NCBI RefSeq assembly: GCF_016861655.1
Contig: NZ_BOLN01000011.1
Location: 1 to 64,000 of the forward strand
DNA length: 64,000 bases
Origin: Levilactobacillus lanxiensis
GTDB lineage: Bacteria; Bacillota; Bacilli; Lactobacillales; Lactobacillaceae
Direction of reading: 5' to 3'
The notes under the pieces were generated by a model. The model was given only the letters and a program-made list of their open reading frames with translations. It was not told where the DNA came from and did not search any database. Of this stretch, positions 17,731 to 25,888 are shown one piece after another. The translations under genes and the position numbers were made by a program. Numbering within the stretch: position 1 is the stretch's first letter; every line of letters begins with the position of its first letter.

Positions 17731-18302
17731 CCTCCAGGTGGACGTGTTTGGAAGGATGTCCCGAGCCTAGGGAGCGGTCTCGGGACTTGCTTTGAGCCTC
17801 AAAGGTCGAGTCTCAAAGTCACCATTTCCTGAGGTTCCCTCAGGAAATCCCGCGGCTGAGCCTATTTTGAACCACCCTGCAGGGCTGACGGTGGTGGAGG
17901 TTGGCGGCAATCGGAGTGGAATTGGGCTGACGCTTTATCTTTTTTCGGCTGACAGTGGGGGGTGTGGGCGGACGACCGGAGCCAAAGGGCGGTCTCCGGT
18001 CTTGCTTTGAGCCTCAAGAAGCGAGTCTCAAAGTCACCAATTCTCTAAGTGGCTAAGCCCGCCACTAAGAGAATTCCCACGGCTGAGTCTATTTAGCCCC
18101 GCCCTGCGGCTGACGGTGGCGGAGATTGGCGACAATCGGAGTGGGATTCGCTGACACTTTTTTTTTCGTGTGGGTGTGGTGGGGAACGGTCTCGGGACTT
18201 GCTTTGAGCCTCAAAAGGCGAGTCTCAAAGTCACCATTTCTTGAGGGCACCTCAGGAAAGTCCCGCGGCTGAGCCTATTTTGAACCACCCTGCAGGGCTG
18301 AC
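17731..18302 (+). repeat. Three 5'-truncated family A copies (A3, A4, A5)
   Basis: A3 ends at 17889, A4 at 18114 and A5 at 18302. All three lack the 5' arm of P1 but keep P2-P4 and the 3' arm. A4 is nearly identical to A2; A5 is nearly identical to A3, so the A2-A3 pair appears duplicated as a unit of about 430 bp. In A4 the P2 helix is GACCGGAG/CTCCGGTC, perfect where A2 has a mismatch. No gene is evident in 17400-18500. Confidence 0.8.
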
Positions 18303-18409
18303 GGTGGCGGGGGATGGCGATAATCGGAGTGGGATTGGGCTGACACTTTGTGTTTTTGCAATTTATTTACTGGCTTGTCAATTTCCTAGATTATAAGTTA
18401 TCCTTACTA

Positions 18410-18423
18410 TGTAAGCGCTTTTA
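18410..18423 (+). promoter_or_regulatory. Candidate CcpA cre site before alcohol dehydrogenase
   Basis: TGTAAGCGCTTTTA matches the cre consensus TGWNANCGNTNWCA at all but one position. It lies about 90 bp upstream of the dehydrogenase start near -10-like hexamers (TACTAT 18405, TATGAT 18422), a position fitting carbon catabolite repression. Confidence 0.5.
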
Positions 18424-18511
18424 TGATACGATTATCTTGTTCCATTAGTTTTACATTTTGTGGTACATAAGCATTGTTGTCGTTTCTCTGAGATTGGAAA
18501 GGATGATTTGA

Positions 18512-19462
18512 ATGCAAGGCTGGCAATTTACGAAGACGCATGAACCCCTGCAATTGGTTGAGGTCGCTGATCCTGTTGCGGCGGCTGGGCAAGTTGTGAT
18601 TGACATTAAGGCTTCTGGGTTGTGTCATACTGACGTGACCATCATTGATGACCCCGGGTGGATGGATTTGATTCAGCCACCAGTTATTTTGGGTCACGAG
18701 TGTGCGGGTGTGATTGCATCCGTTGGCACGGGTGTGACTAAATTTAAACCAGGTGACCGGGTTGGGGTTTGCCCCATTGATCCGGACACGCAAGTCTCAA
18801 TCGGCGGGGTCGTTGACGGGGCTTACGCCAACAAACTTGTTGTTCCGCAAACCGAGCTGATTCCGTTACCCGACAATGTGTCCTTTATCGATGGTGCCGC
18901 GGCAACTGATGCCGGCATGACGTCTCACCGGGCTATCTTTGGTGTCGGTGGTGCGAAGGCGGGGATGAAGGTTGGTATCGTTGGCATTGGTGGCATCGGT
19001 GACTTCGGTGCCCAGCTCGCGATTGCGGCGGGTTGTGACGTCTATGCTGCTGACCCGAAGCCAGCCGCTAAGAAGATGGCTGAAGCGATGGGCTGCAAGG
19101 GCATCTTCAACGATGTTAGCGAAATGAAAGATATCGCCCCAGACCTCATCGTTGACTTCGCAGGTTTTGACAGCACCACGAGCCACGCCTTATCCGTTGT
19201 CGCACCCGGTGGCAAAGTCGTCGTGGTAGGGATGGGGATTCTCCATTCAACCATCAGCACCTGGGACCTGATTATGAAACGCGCTCAGGTCGTTGGCAGC
19301 ATGGGCGGTGACAGCTCAGACATTGCGTTTTGCTACGACGCGCTGTCCAAAGGCCAGGTCAAGCCAACGTTGTCGACCATCGACTTCAGTAAAATTGATG
19401 AGGGGCTGGAAACATTGCGTCAAGGTGGCGTGACCGGTCGGCTGATTGCCACGCAAGACTAG
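18512..19462 (+). CDS. Zinc-type alcohol dehydrogenase (MDR), short form
   Basis: 316 residues. Catalytic zinc ligands are visible: Cys38 in GLCHTDV and His62-Glu63 in ILGHECAG; the cofactor fold has GIVGIGGIGDFGAQ (about 153-166). The loop that in most zinc alcohol dehydrogenases carries four Cys for a structural zinc (after about residue 90) is absent; GVCPIDPDT is followed directly by VDGAYANKLVVP. This explains the short length (usual about 340-350). Likely NAD(P)-dependent reduction of aldehydes to alcohols in the cytosol. Preceded by a cre-like site. Confidence 0.85.
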   Translation: MQGWQFTKTHEPLQLVEVADPVAAAGQVVIDIKASGLCHTDVTIIDDPGWMDLIQPPVILGHECAGVIASVGTGVTKFKPGDRVGVCPIDPDTQVSIGGVVDGAYANKLVVPQTELIPLPDNVSFIDGAAATDAGMTSHRAIFGVGGAKAGMKVGIVGIGGIGDFGAQLAIAAGCDVYAADPKPAAKKMAEAMGCKGIFNDVSEMKDIAPDLIVDFAGFDSTTSHALSVVAPGGKVVVVGMGILHSTISTWDLIMKRAQVVGSMGGDSSDIAFCYDALSKGQVKPTLSTIDFSKIDEGLETLRQGGVTGRLIATQD

Positions 19463-19669
19463 CTAATTTTAAATTTGAAATCATCATCGGCGGGTAAATG
19501 CTGGTGGTGATTTTTAGGTTATCAGGAATTATTTGGGCGTGTAAGCCGGGACAAACAATTCACGTGAGTTACCCCAAACTGGGACGCAACCGCCAACGCT
19601 TTCAGTATAAAAATCTTTGTGGAAGTTACCAGTTTACTTTACCCGAAAAAACCTCTAAAATAAGGAAAT

Positions 19670-19879
19670 AGAACTTGATAAAAGTAGGCCAATATTAGAG
19701 AAAAACCGCTCGTGCTGAAACGGTTTTACGGCCCAAATGGGTCAAGCAAGTTTCATTTAATCGATAATTAATTATCGCGGTGTCGCCGTTATTGACGAGA
19801 GTGGTGGTCCCAACGACCACAAATTAGGTGGTACCGCGCACGAGCGTCCTATTGGCAATTGGCCAGTAGGGCGCTTTTT
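19670..19879 (+). promoter_or_regulatory. T-box riboswitch (Trp specifier) controlling trpS
   Basis: Stem I base GAACTTG (about 19671) pairs with CAAGTTTC (19747-19754); upper hairpin AAAACCG/CGGTTTT; the specifier loop carries TGG at 19738-19740 followed by a purine. A stem II-like palindrome (ATCGATAATTAATTATCG), a hairpin GTGGTC/GACCAC, the T-box AGGTGGTACCGCG (19826-19838) and terminator GCGTCCTATTGGC/GCCAGTAGGGCGC-TTTTT follow. Uncharged tRNA-Trp would pair with the TGG and T-box to favour antitermination. Confidence 0.92.
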
Positions 19880-19896
19880 CAGAAAGGAAGAACAAA

Positions 19897-20916
19897 ATGA
19901 GTAAAAAACACGTTATTTTAACTGGAGACCGACCAACAGGTAAGCTACATATTGGGCATTACGTGGGGTCATTGAAGAACCGGGTCGCTTTGCAAAACAC
20001 CGGTGATTACGACACTTATATCATGATTGCGGACATGCAGGCCCTGACCGACAACGCCCGGGATCCCGAAAAGATTCGCCACAGCCTGTTACAAGTTGCT
20101 TTGGACTACCTGGCCGTGGGTATCGACCCTGCCAAGTCCACGATTCTGGTACAATCCCAGATTCCTGCTTTGAATGAACTGACCATGGCGTACTTGAACC
20201 TGGTTTCCGTTTCCCGCTTGAACCGGAACCCAACCGTTAAGAGTGAAATTAAACAGAAGGCCTTTGGTGAAAGTGTGCCGGCTGGTTTCTTCATCTACCC
20301 AGTTAGCCAAGCCGCTGATATCACGGCGTTCAAGGCCGATACGGTCCCTGTTGGGGAAGACCAAGAACCTATGTTGGAACAAACCCGCGAAATTGTGCGG
20401 AGCTTCAACAATATCTACCAACAAGAGATTCTGGTCGAACCTGAAGGCTACTTCCCACCTAAGGGCCAAGGCCGGATCCCTGGCTTGGACGGCAACGCCA
20501 AGATGAGTAAGTCCCTCGACAACGCCATTTACCTGGGCGACAGCGCCGACGAAATTCAAAAGAAAATCATGTCCATGTACACGGACCCAGAACACATTCA
20601 CATCGAAGATCCTGGCCATATCGAAGGCAACACCGTGTTCACTTACCTCGACATTTTTGCCGACGACCATGAACACGTTGAAGAATTAAAGGCCCAATAC
20701 CAACACGGTGGCCTGGGAGACGTGAAGATCAAGCGGTACCTGAACGAAGTCTTACAAGCCAAATTACAACCAATTCGCGAACGCCGTGAAGCCTTCGCAG
20801 CTGATGAGGGCGCCGTTTACGACATCCTCAAGCAGGGGAGCGAAAAGGCTAACCAAGTCGCCGCTCAGACCTTACGTGAAGTTCGGCACGCGATTGGCAT
20901 CGACTACTTCGGTTAG
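19897..20916 (+). CDS. trpS: Tryptophanyl-tRNA synthetase
   Basis: 339 residues, the usual bacterial length. Class I signatures: [15 protein letters not shown] (HIGH, about residues 8-22) and [10 protein letters not shown] (KMSKS, about 203-212). It charges tRNA-Trp in the cytosol. Start ATG 19897 follows AAAGGAAG. Expression is set by the T-box immediately upstream. The next gene starts 21 bp later, so ppx/gppA may be co-transcribed and then also respond to tryptophan supply. Confidence 0.96.
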   Translation: MSKKHVILTGDRPTGKLHIGHYVGSLKNRVALQNTGDYDTYIMIADMQALTDNARDPEKIRHSLLQVALDYLAVGIDPAKSTILVQSQIPALNELTMAYLNLVSVSRLNRNPTVKSEIKQKAFGESVPAGFFIYPVSQAADITAFKADTVPVGEDQEPMLEQTREIVRSFNNIYQQEILVEPEGYFPPKGQGRIPGLDGNAKMSKSLDNAIYLGDSADEIQKKIMSMYTDPEHIHIEDPGHIEGNTVFTYLDIFADDHEHVEELKAQYQHGGLGDVKIKRYLNEVLQAKLQPIRERREAFAADEGAVYDILKQGSEKANQVAAQTLREVRHAIGIDYFG

Positions 20917-20936
20917 ATTGAAACGGGGGATGAACA

Positions 20937-21857
20937 ATGCAAAACTTAGCCATTGTTGATTTGGGCTCTAACTCGGTCCGAATGGCCGTTAATGAACTGC
21001 ATGACGACGGTACGTACCGCGAAGTCAACCGCATCAAGGCTGACAGCCGTTTGTCAGAGGGGATGGGTCCCGAAAAGATCCTCCAACCGAAGGCGATGGA
21101 CCGCACGATTGCGGCGTTGAAGTCGTTTCGACCGTACTATGAGCAATTACCCCATTTAATTGTTAGGGGAATTGCGACGGCGGCCGTACGCCAAGCCCGC
21201 AACCGCGACGAATTTTTAAAACGCGTCGCAGCGGCCACGAACATTGAATTAGAAGTGTTGTCCGGGGATCAGGAAGCCTACTACGACTACCTGGGCGCGG
21301 TCAACCGGTTAAAAATTAAGGATTGTCTGTTGCTGGATACCGGTGGGGCCAGCTGTGAACTGGTTCACGTCAAGGATGGCCGCGATGCCAACCTGATTAG
21401 CGTGCCGTTTGGTGCGGTTAACCTGTCGGAACAATTCCGGCTCGATGACCGGGTTACGGCAGTAGATTTGTTCTCCGCCCAGGTTTTCCTCCGGGAACGC
21501 CTCCAGGATATTTGGTGGCTCAATGATGCCAAACACCTGCCACTGGTGCTCCTGGGTGGTGCCAACCGGACACTAGCCCGGATGAACCGTCAGCAGCAGA
21601 AGATTTTGCACGTCGAAAACATTCACGGGTATCGACTCACTACGGGTCAAGTCATGAAGACGTTTGAACGGTTACTGCGGGTACCTTTGCGGGAACGCAA
21701 GCGCATTTCTGGCCTAGAGACGGAGCGGGCTGATATTATTATCGGGGGGATGTTGCCTCTGGTCACGCTACTTCAAATGCTGGATTCCGACCGGGTCATT
21801 TTCTCTGAAAGTGGCGTCCGGGAAGGCATCATCTCCGAGTACCTGAGTCAACGTTAG
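20937..21857 (+). CDS. Ppx/GppA-family phosphatase
   Basis: 306 residues with the ASKHA fold: DLGSNSVRM phosphate-1 motif (about 8-16), RGIATAAVRQARN (about 80), and LLDTGGASCELV phosphate-2 (about 130-141). The family includes exopolyphosphatase and guanosine pentaphosphate phosphatase; the short form without a C-terminal HD domain is typical for lactobacilli. Likely acts on polyphosphate or pppGpp in the cytosol. ATG 20937 follows GGGGGATG; 11 bp separate it from mvaA, suggesting an operon. Confidence 0.88.
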   Translation: MQNLAIVDLGSNSVRMAVNELHDDGTYREVNRIKADSRLSEGMGPEKILQPKAMDRTIAALKSFRPYYEQLPHLIVRGIATAAVRQARNRDEFLKRVAAATNIELEVLSGDQEAYYDYLGAVNRLKIKDCLLLDTGGASCELVHVKDGRDANLISVPFGAVNLSEQFRLDDRVTAVDLFSAQVFLRERLQDIWWLNDAKHLPLVLLGGANRTLARMNRQQQKILHVENIHGYRLTTGQVMKTFERLLRVPLRERKRISGLETERADIIIGGMLPLVTLLQMLDSDRVIFSESGVREGIISEYLSQR

Positions 21858-21868
21858 GAGGGACATCA

Positions 21869-23131
21869 ATGAGCCAACCACCATTTTACCGGCTACCCTA
21901 TGAGGCGCGCCGGGACCAAATTGCCAGCCAAAGCCATTTGACGGTCGATCAGTTAGTTGAGCTGACCGCCCACCGGCAGGCGACCGACGAGAATTTAATT
22001 GAAAATTATCTCACGACGTACGGCCTGCCCGAGGGGGTGGCCGTGAACCTGACCGTCGATGGCCGACCGGTGACGGTGCCGATGGTGACCGAGGAACCCT
22101 CAGTCATCGCAGCAGCTAGCAATGGTGGCCGGCTATTGGCCAGTCCAACGGGGATTGAGACCCAGGTTACCCAGCGAGAATTGATGGGGCAAATCGTTTT
22201 CAGTCACGTCATTGATCCCCGTGATTTAGTGAAATGGTTGACGGCTAACCGTAAGCGACTTCTTAACGTTGCCGATGCGGCCCACCCCAGCCTGATTACC
22301 CACGGCGGTGGTGCCAGCAGTCTGCGGATTCGCCAGCTGCCGCCCGATTGGGTGTTGCTGGATGTCTTCATTGACGTGGGCGAGGCCATGGGCGCCAATT
22401 TGGTCAATACCATGACGGAAGCCGTGGCGGCGGACATCAAGGCCCACCGCGACGAGGATATTTTAATGAGTATTCTCAGTAATTACGCGACGCATAGCCT
22501 GGTGACCGCGACCTGTGAGGTGCCAGTCAACCAACTGAAAACGTCCACGATTGCCGGGGCCGCGGTGGCCCAACGCATCGTGGAGGCCAGTGACCTGGCT
22601 CAGGTCGATCCGTACCGTGCGGTGACCCACAACAAGGGCATTATGAATGGCATCGATGCCGTCGTCCTGGCTATGGGCAACGACTGGCGGGCCGTTGAGA
22701 GTGGCGTTCATGCCTATGCTAGCCGTAATGGCCAGTATCAGGGCCTCAGCCAGTGGTCAATCGTTGATGGGCACCTACGTGGCGAGCTGACGTTACCCTT
22801 AGCCTTGGGTTTTGTGGGTGGCGCAACGCGCGTGTTGCCGCTGGTCAAGGTGAACCAACAGATTGCGCACGTGACGAGTGCTCGTGAACTCATGGGCATC
22901 ACCGCGGCAGTCGGACTCGCCCAGAACGTGGCGGCATTGCGGGCCTTAGTGACCGATGGCATTCAACGCGGTCACATGTCCTTGCAACGCAAGTCGTTGG
23001 CGCTATCCGTTGGGGCGACCCCCGCGGAACTGCCAGAGGTGATGCACCGTTTAGCGACCATCACCCAGCCAACCATGGCGCAGGCCCAAGCGGCCCTAAC
23101 CGCCGTCCGTCAAGCAAATTTAAAGGAATAG
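21869..23131 (+). CDS. mvaA: Class II hydroxymethylglutaryl-CoA reductase
   Basis: 420 residues of the bacterial class II type. Motifs: catalytic Glu in ATDENLIENYL (about 50), GEAMGANLVNTM (about 170-181), Lys and Asp in THNKGIMNGIDAVVLAMGND (about 250-270), and the general-acid His in RGHMSL (about 370). It interconverts HMG-CoA and mevalonate; in lactobacilli it feeds isoprenoid synthesis through the mevalonate pathway. Good AGGAGG ribosome site. Other mevalonate genes are not in the window. Confidence 0.94.
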   Translation: MSQPPFYRLPYEARRDQIASQSHLTVDQLVELTAHRQATDENLIENYLTTYGLPEGVAVNLTVDGRPVTVPMVTEEPSVIAAASNGGRLLASPTGIETQVTQRELMGQIVFSHVIDPRDLVKWLTANRKRLLNVADAAHPSLITHGGGASSLRIRQLPPDWVLLDVFIDVGEAMGANLVNTMTEAVAADIKAHRDEDILMSILSNYATHSLVTATCEVPVNQLKTSTIAGAAVAQRIVEASDLAQVDPYRAVTHNKGIMNGIDAVVLAMGNDWRAVESGVHAYASRNGQYQGLSQWSIVDGHLRGELTLPLALGFVGGATRVLPLVKVNQQIAHVTSARELMGITAAVGLAQNVAALRALVTDGIQRGHMSLQRKSLALSVGATPAELPEVMHRLATITQPTMAQAQAALTAVRQANLKE

Positions 23132-23146
23132 GTGAAAACAAACAGT

Positions 23147-24112
23147 ATGCAAGCAAAAGATGTCAAATTAAATAAAGAGGTTCAAAGCCTGTTAGATCAA
23201 GTTAATGCTATCTATCCAGGTAAGGTTGAAGTCCAATTTATTGGGAAACTGCAAGCCGGTTTCGTCCGACATGACCAGGCCCAACAGATGCAAATGGGCA
23301 AGGATATTGCCATTCAAGTAGCCGATTTGACCGCGCCAAACTACACGGCCTCGCACGAACTGCTCCATTTGTTAATGATTCTATCCGGGTTCCCACAGGT
23401 CTTCTTCTCCCTGACGACCGGCCAACCCCAACTCGACGAACAACTGATGATCATGGGCACCGAGCTGTATGATATCGTCAGTCATGAAGTCGTGGTCAGT
23501 GAACAACGCAAGCACCATTTAATCGACGACAACATCAAGGATTTATACTTGAAAGGGGTCACGGCAACCATTAAGCCAGAACCCAATCCGGTTGACGATG
23601 AAATGACGCTACGGACGCTGACCTTACTGGATGCGTTGGTCTTCTTCGGGACCGACGACCAAGACTTGATGGCACAGTTCACCAAGGACTATCCAATCAG
23701 TTTCGCCGCCGCTCAGAAGCTGTACAAAGTTATCACGGAAAAGCCAGTCGACTCACCATTTAGCCTGCGCCGGAACGTGGTCAAACTGTTCAAGGCCTTT
23801 GATGCCCAACTGGAAGCCTGGAACTTACCAGCCCTGCACAACACTGAGTTCACAACGTTGACCAGTGTCTTGTCCAAGCGACAATTAAGTTTACAGGTCA
23901 AGCAGATCTTTGAGCTGTACCACTCAGACATGCACGAAAAGACCACGCAACGCCGCGGCTACGTCGGCTTCAATCACGCCGACGAGCAAAACGCGTTCGT
24001 GCTCCCAGCACCAGCGCCCAAGGACGATACGCCAGAGTACTTCACGAAGATTTACAGCATGACGGTCGAAGAGCTCTTCAAGCAGCTCAAGATGCCATAC
24101 ATCTTGCGGTAG
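23147..24112 (+). CDS. HExxH-containing protein of unknown function
   Basis: ATG 23147 is preferred over in-frame GTG 23132, which is too close to AAGGAA; 321 residues. No signal peptide or membrane helix. HELLH at about residues 70-74 (TASHELLHLLM) is the zinc-binding signature of gluzincin-like metallopeptidases, and an EVVVSEQRKHH segment about 45 residues later could supply a third ligand. The rest has many Gln, Asp and Leu and no domain I can name. Similar intracellular proteins are seen beside mvaA in lactobacilli (recollection, not checked). Starts 15 bp after mvaA; last gene of the trpS-ppx-mvaA series. Confidence 0.6.
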   Translation: MQAKDVKLNKEVQSLLDQVNAIYPGKVEVQFIGKLQAGFVRHDQAQQMQMGKDIAIQVADLTAPNYTASHELLHLLMILSGFPQVFFSLTTGQPQLDEQLMIMGTELYDIVSHEVVVSEQRKHHLIDDNIKDLYLKGVTATIKPEPNPVDDEMTLRTLTLLDALVFFGTDDQDLMAQFTKDYPISFAAAQKLYKVITEKPVDSPFSLRRNVVKLFKAFDAQLEAWNLPALHNTEFTTLTSVLSKRQLSLQVKQIFELYHSDMHEKTTQRRGYVGFNHADEQNAFVLPAPAPKDDTPEYFTKIYSMTVEELFKQLKMPYILR

Positions 24113-24131
24113 CTAGACGTGCGTCAGGGTT

Positions 24132-24308
24132 CGCCTTACCGGGCGGTTAAAGTAGGCCGGAACGCGGTGGGCAGGACGTCTCAAGCCAAGAAGCGGTCTT
24201 GAGACTCGCTTTGAGCCGCAAAGTCCGCGTCTCAAAGTCGCCATTTTCTAAGAAAATCACTTAGAAAATCCCACGGCTGAGCCTATTTTAACCGCCCTCA
24301 CGGCTGAC
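24132..24308 (+). repeat. Family A structured repeat (copy A6)
   Basis: Begins 20 bp after the preceding stop. P1 GGGCGGTTAAAGTAGGC/GCCTATTTTAACCGCCC (one G-T wobble), P2 GTCTCAAG/CTTGAGAC, P3 TTTGAG/CTCAAA, P4 ATTTTCTAAG/CTTAGAAAAT. All four helices differ in sequence from A1 or A2 except P3. The 3' tail is CTCACGGCTGAC. No gene or clear signal was seen from here to 24588. Confidence 0.85.
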
Positions 24309-24588
24309 ACTGGCGTATCCCGCGACAGTATAGGATGAGACTTGTTAGGCTTGTCAGACTGAATGATGATACGGTCATTCATCGAATTGGCAGGATATAT
24401 TTTAAACTTTACGAAAAGAATCCGCGACAAGCAGATGAAACCGGCATACAATGAGGGCGAAATCTGTTTATGGTTCGATTGTTTTCGGGCGAGTGTTAGT
24501 CATTGTGGCATCAAGAGTGTTGGATGAGATATGCACACTGTGCTTGACATAAGTACAGTTGTAATCAGATCAACGAACTGAAGTAACG

Positions 24589-24817
24589 TTAACTTAGATG
24601 GACCATGTCAGTGACCAGAGGTGGGCCAAGGCGACCAGCTGTGTCGGTGGTCTTGGCTGGAGTTCTTTTCCAGCCTAGAGCACGGGACGACCTGAGAGAC
24701 TGGTGGTTTTCCAGGCTTTCAGGCGAGGTGAAGGACCGCTTCTCAGGCCGGAACCGTGCCCCACAGCAGGGCACCTTGAGCCCACCGCCGGGAACGGCAC
24801 AGATCCATCTAAGTTAA
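24589..24817 (+). repeat. Family B structured repeat (copy B3) with perfect outer stem
   Basis: Core 24611-24797. Outer stem TTAACTTAGATGGA (24589-24602) is the exact inverted complement of TCCATCTAAGTTAA (24804-24817). Inside: GGCTGGA/TCCAGCC, CCTGAGAGACTGG/CCAGGCTTTCAGG, GTGCCC-CACAGCA-GGGCAC and CCGCCGGGAACGG. The element ends 22 bp before the sirtuin start, so the outer stem borders the ribosome binding site. Confidence 0.88.
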
Positions 24818-24839
24818 GGATTAAGAAGGGATGATGGGG

Positions 24840-25544
24840 ATGGAAGCGAGCTTGCAAGCAACCTTTGATGACGCCAAATACATCGTGTTTCTAACCGGTG
24901 CAGGCGTCTCGACGCCGTCGGGAATTCCAGATTACAGGTCGAAAAACGGCCTGTATACGGGACACCGCAACGCCGAGTATTACCTGAGTCACGCCTGCCT
25001 GGTACAGGAGCCAGAGGTCTTTTATGATTATGTGAAACAAAACCTGTACTACCCAGACGCCAAACCCAACGTCATTCATGAAAAACAGGCGGCCTTGACC
25101 CAACAGGACCGGGCGATGGTCATCACACAAAATATTGATAACCTGTACAACGTGGCGCACACTAAGCATTTGGTGGAATTTCACGGCAACATGTATCAGG
25201 TTCACTGTCAGCTCTGCGGGGCGAAGGTCGACTGGCAAGATTACTTGCAGGACCCGCACCACGACGCTGACGGCGGCTGGTTACGACCCGACGTCGTGCT
25301 TTACGACGAGGGCCTCAACGAGCTGAATATTCAGCGGTCAGTTGCCGCGATGGGCCAAGCCGATTTGGTCGTGATTGTCGGGACCTCCATGCGGGTTTAT
25401 CCGTTTGCCGGGCTCCTAGATTACCGCAATCAGCAGGCCAAGGTGGTCGTGGTCAACCAAGAGCGCTTGGATTTGGGCTTTGACTACACGATGGTTCAGG
25501 CGGACGCTACTGAGTTCTTCAACGAACTCCAAGTTCGGGGGTAA
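24840..25544 (+). CDS. Sir2-family NAD-dependent protein deacylase
   Basis: ATGs at 24831, 24834 and 24840 are possible; AGAAGGG (24824-24830) best suits 24840, giving 234 residues. Motifs: GAGVSTPSGIPDYRS (about 20-34), TQNIDNLY (about 97-104), catalytic His in EFHGN (about 114), first zinc pair CQLC (about 123-126), and VGTSMRVYP near 180. The second zinc Cys pair expected before the GGxLRPDVV motif is replaced by HHDAD. Likely removes acyl groups from lysines using NAD+. Sits directly under repeat B3 and is followed 4 bp later by a small membrane protein gene. Confidence 0.86.
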   Translation: MEASLQATFDDAKYIVFLTGAGVSTPSGIPDYRSKNGLYTGHRNAEYYLSHACLVQEPEVFYDYVKQNLYYPDAKPNVIHEKQAALTQQDRAMVITQNIDNLYNVAHTKHLVEFHGNMYQVHCQLCGAKVDWQDYLQDPHHDADGGWLRPDVVLYDEGLNELNIQRSVAAMGQADLVVIVGTSMRVYPFAGLLDYRNQQAKVVVVNQERLDLGFDYTMVQADATEFFNELQVRG

Positions 25545-25548
25545 GCCG

Positions 25549-25875
25549 ATGACGCATCAAGAAGTAATCCATCAACTACACGGGCTGGTGAGGCGTTTGC
25601 GTTGGTTAAACGTGCTCCAGCTGATTCCAGATACCCTGGTCATCTATGGGATTCTCCAGTTGGCCTTTAGCGGGCAAATCGTGACGCTGTTTGAGGCGAG
25701 TTTTTCTCGTAACCAAGCGGTTCTCGTGACGGTGCTCTTTGCGCTGATTGACCTCTGTGTGACCGGGATTCGTTACAACGACCGGATTGCCGGCAAGCGC
25801 CTGATCAGTCAGCTGAGCGGTCGCCTGACGACCCCTGAAGCCGAATTGATTAAGAAGTTTGAACGTTTTAAGTAA
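25549..25875 (+). CDS. Small two-helix membrane protein
   Basis: 108 residues from ATG 25549, 4 bp after the sirtuin stop and with GGGTAAG as a weak ribosome site, so translation is probably coupled. Two hydrophobic helices (LIPDTLVIYGILQLAF and AVLVTVLFALIDLCVTGI) flanked by basic and acidic ends. No family recognised. Position between sirtuin and DUF72 genes makes an operon of three. Confidence 0.65.
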   Translation: MTHQEVIHQLHGLVRRLRWLNVLQLIPDTLVIYGILQLAFSGQIVTLFEASFSRNQAVLVTVLFALIDLCVTGIRYNDRIAGKRLISQLSGRLTTPEAELIKKFERFK

Positions 25876-25888
25876 GGAGTGGTTTGGC

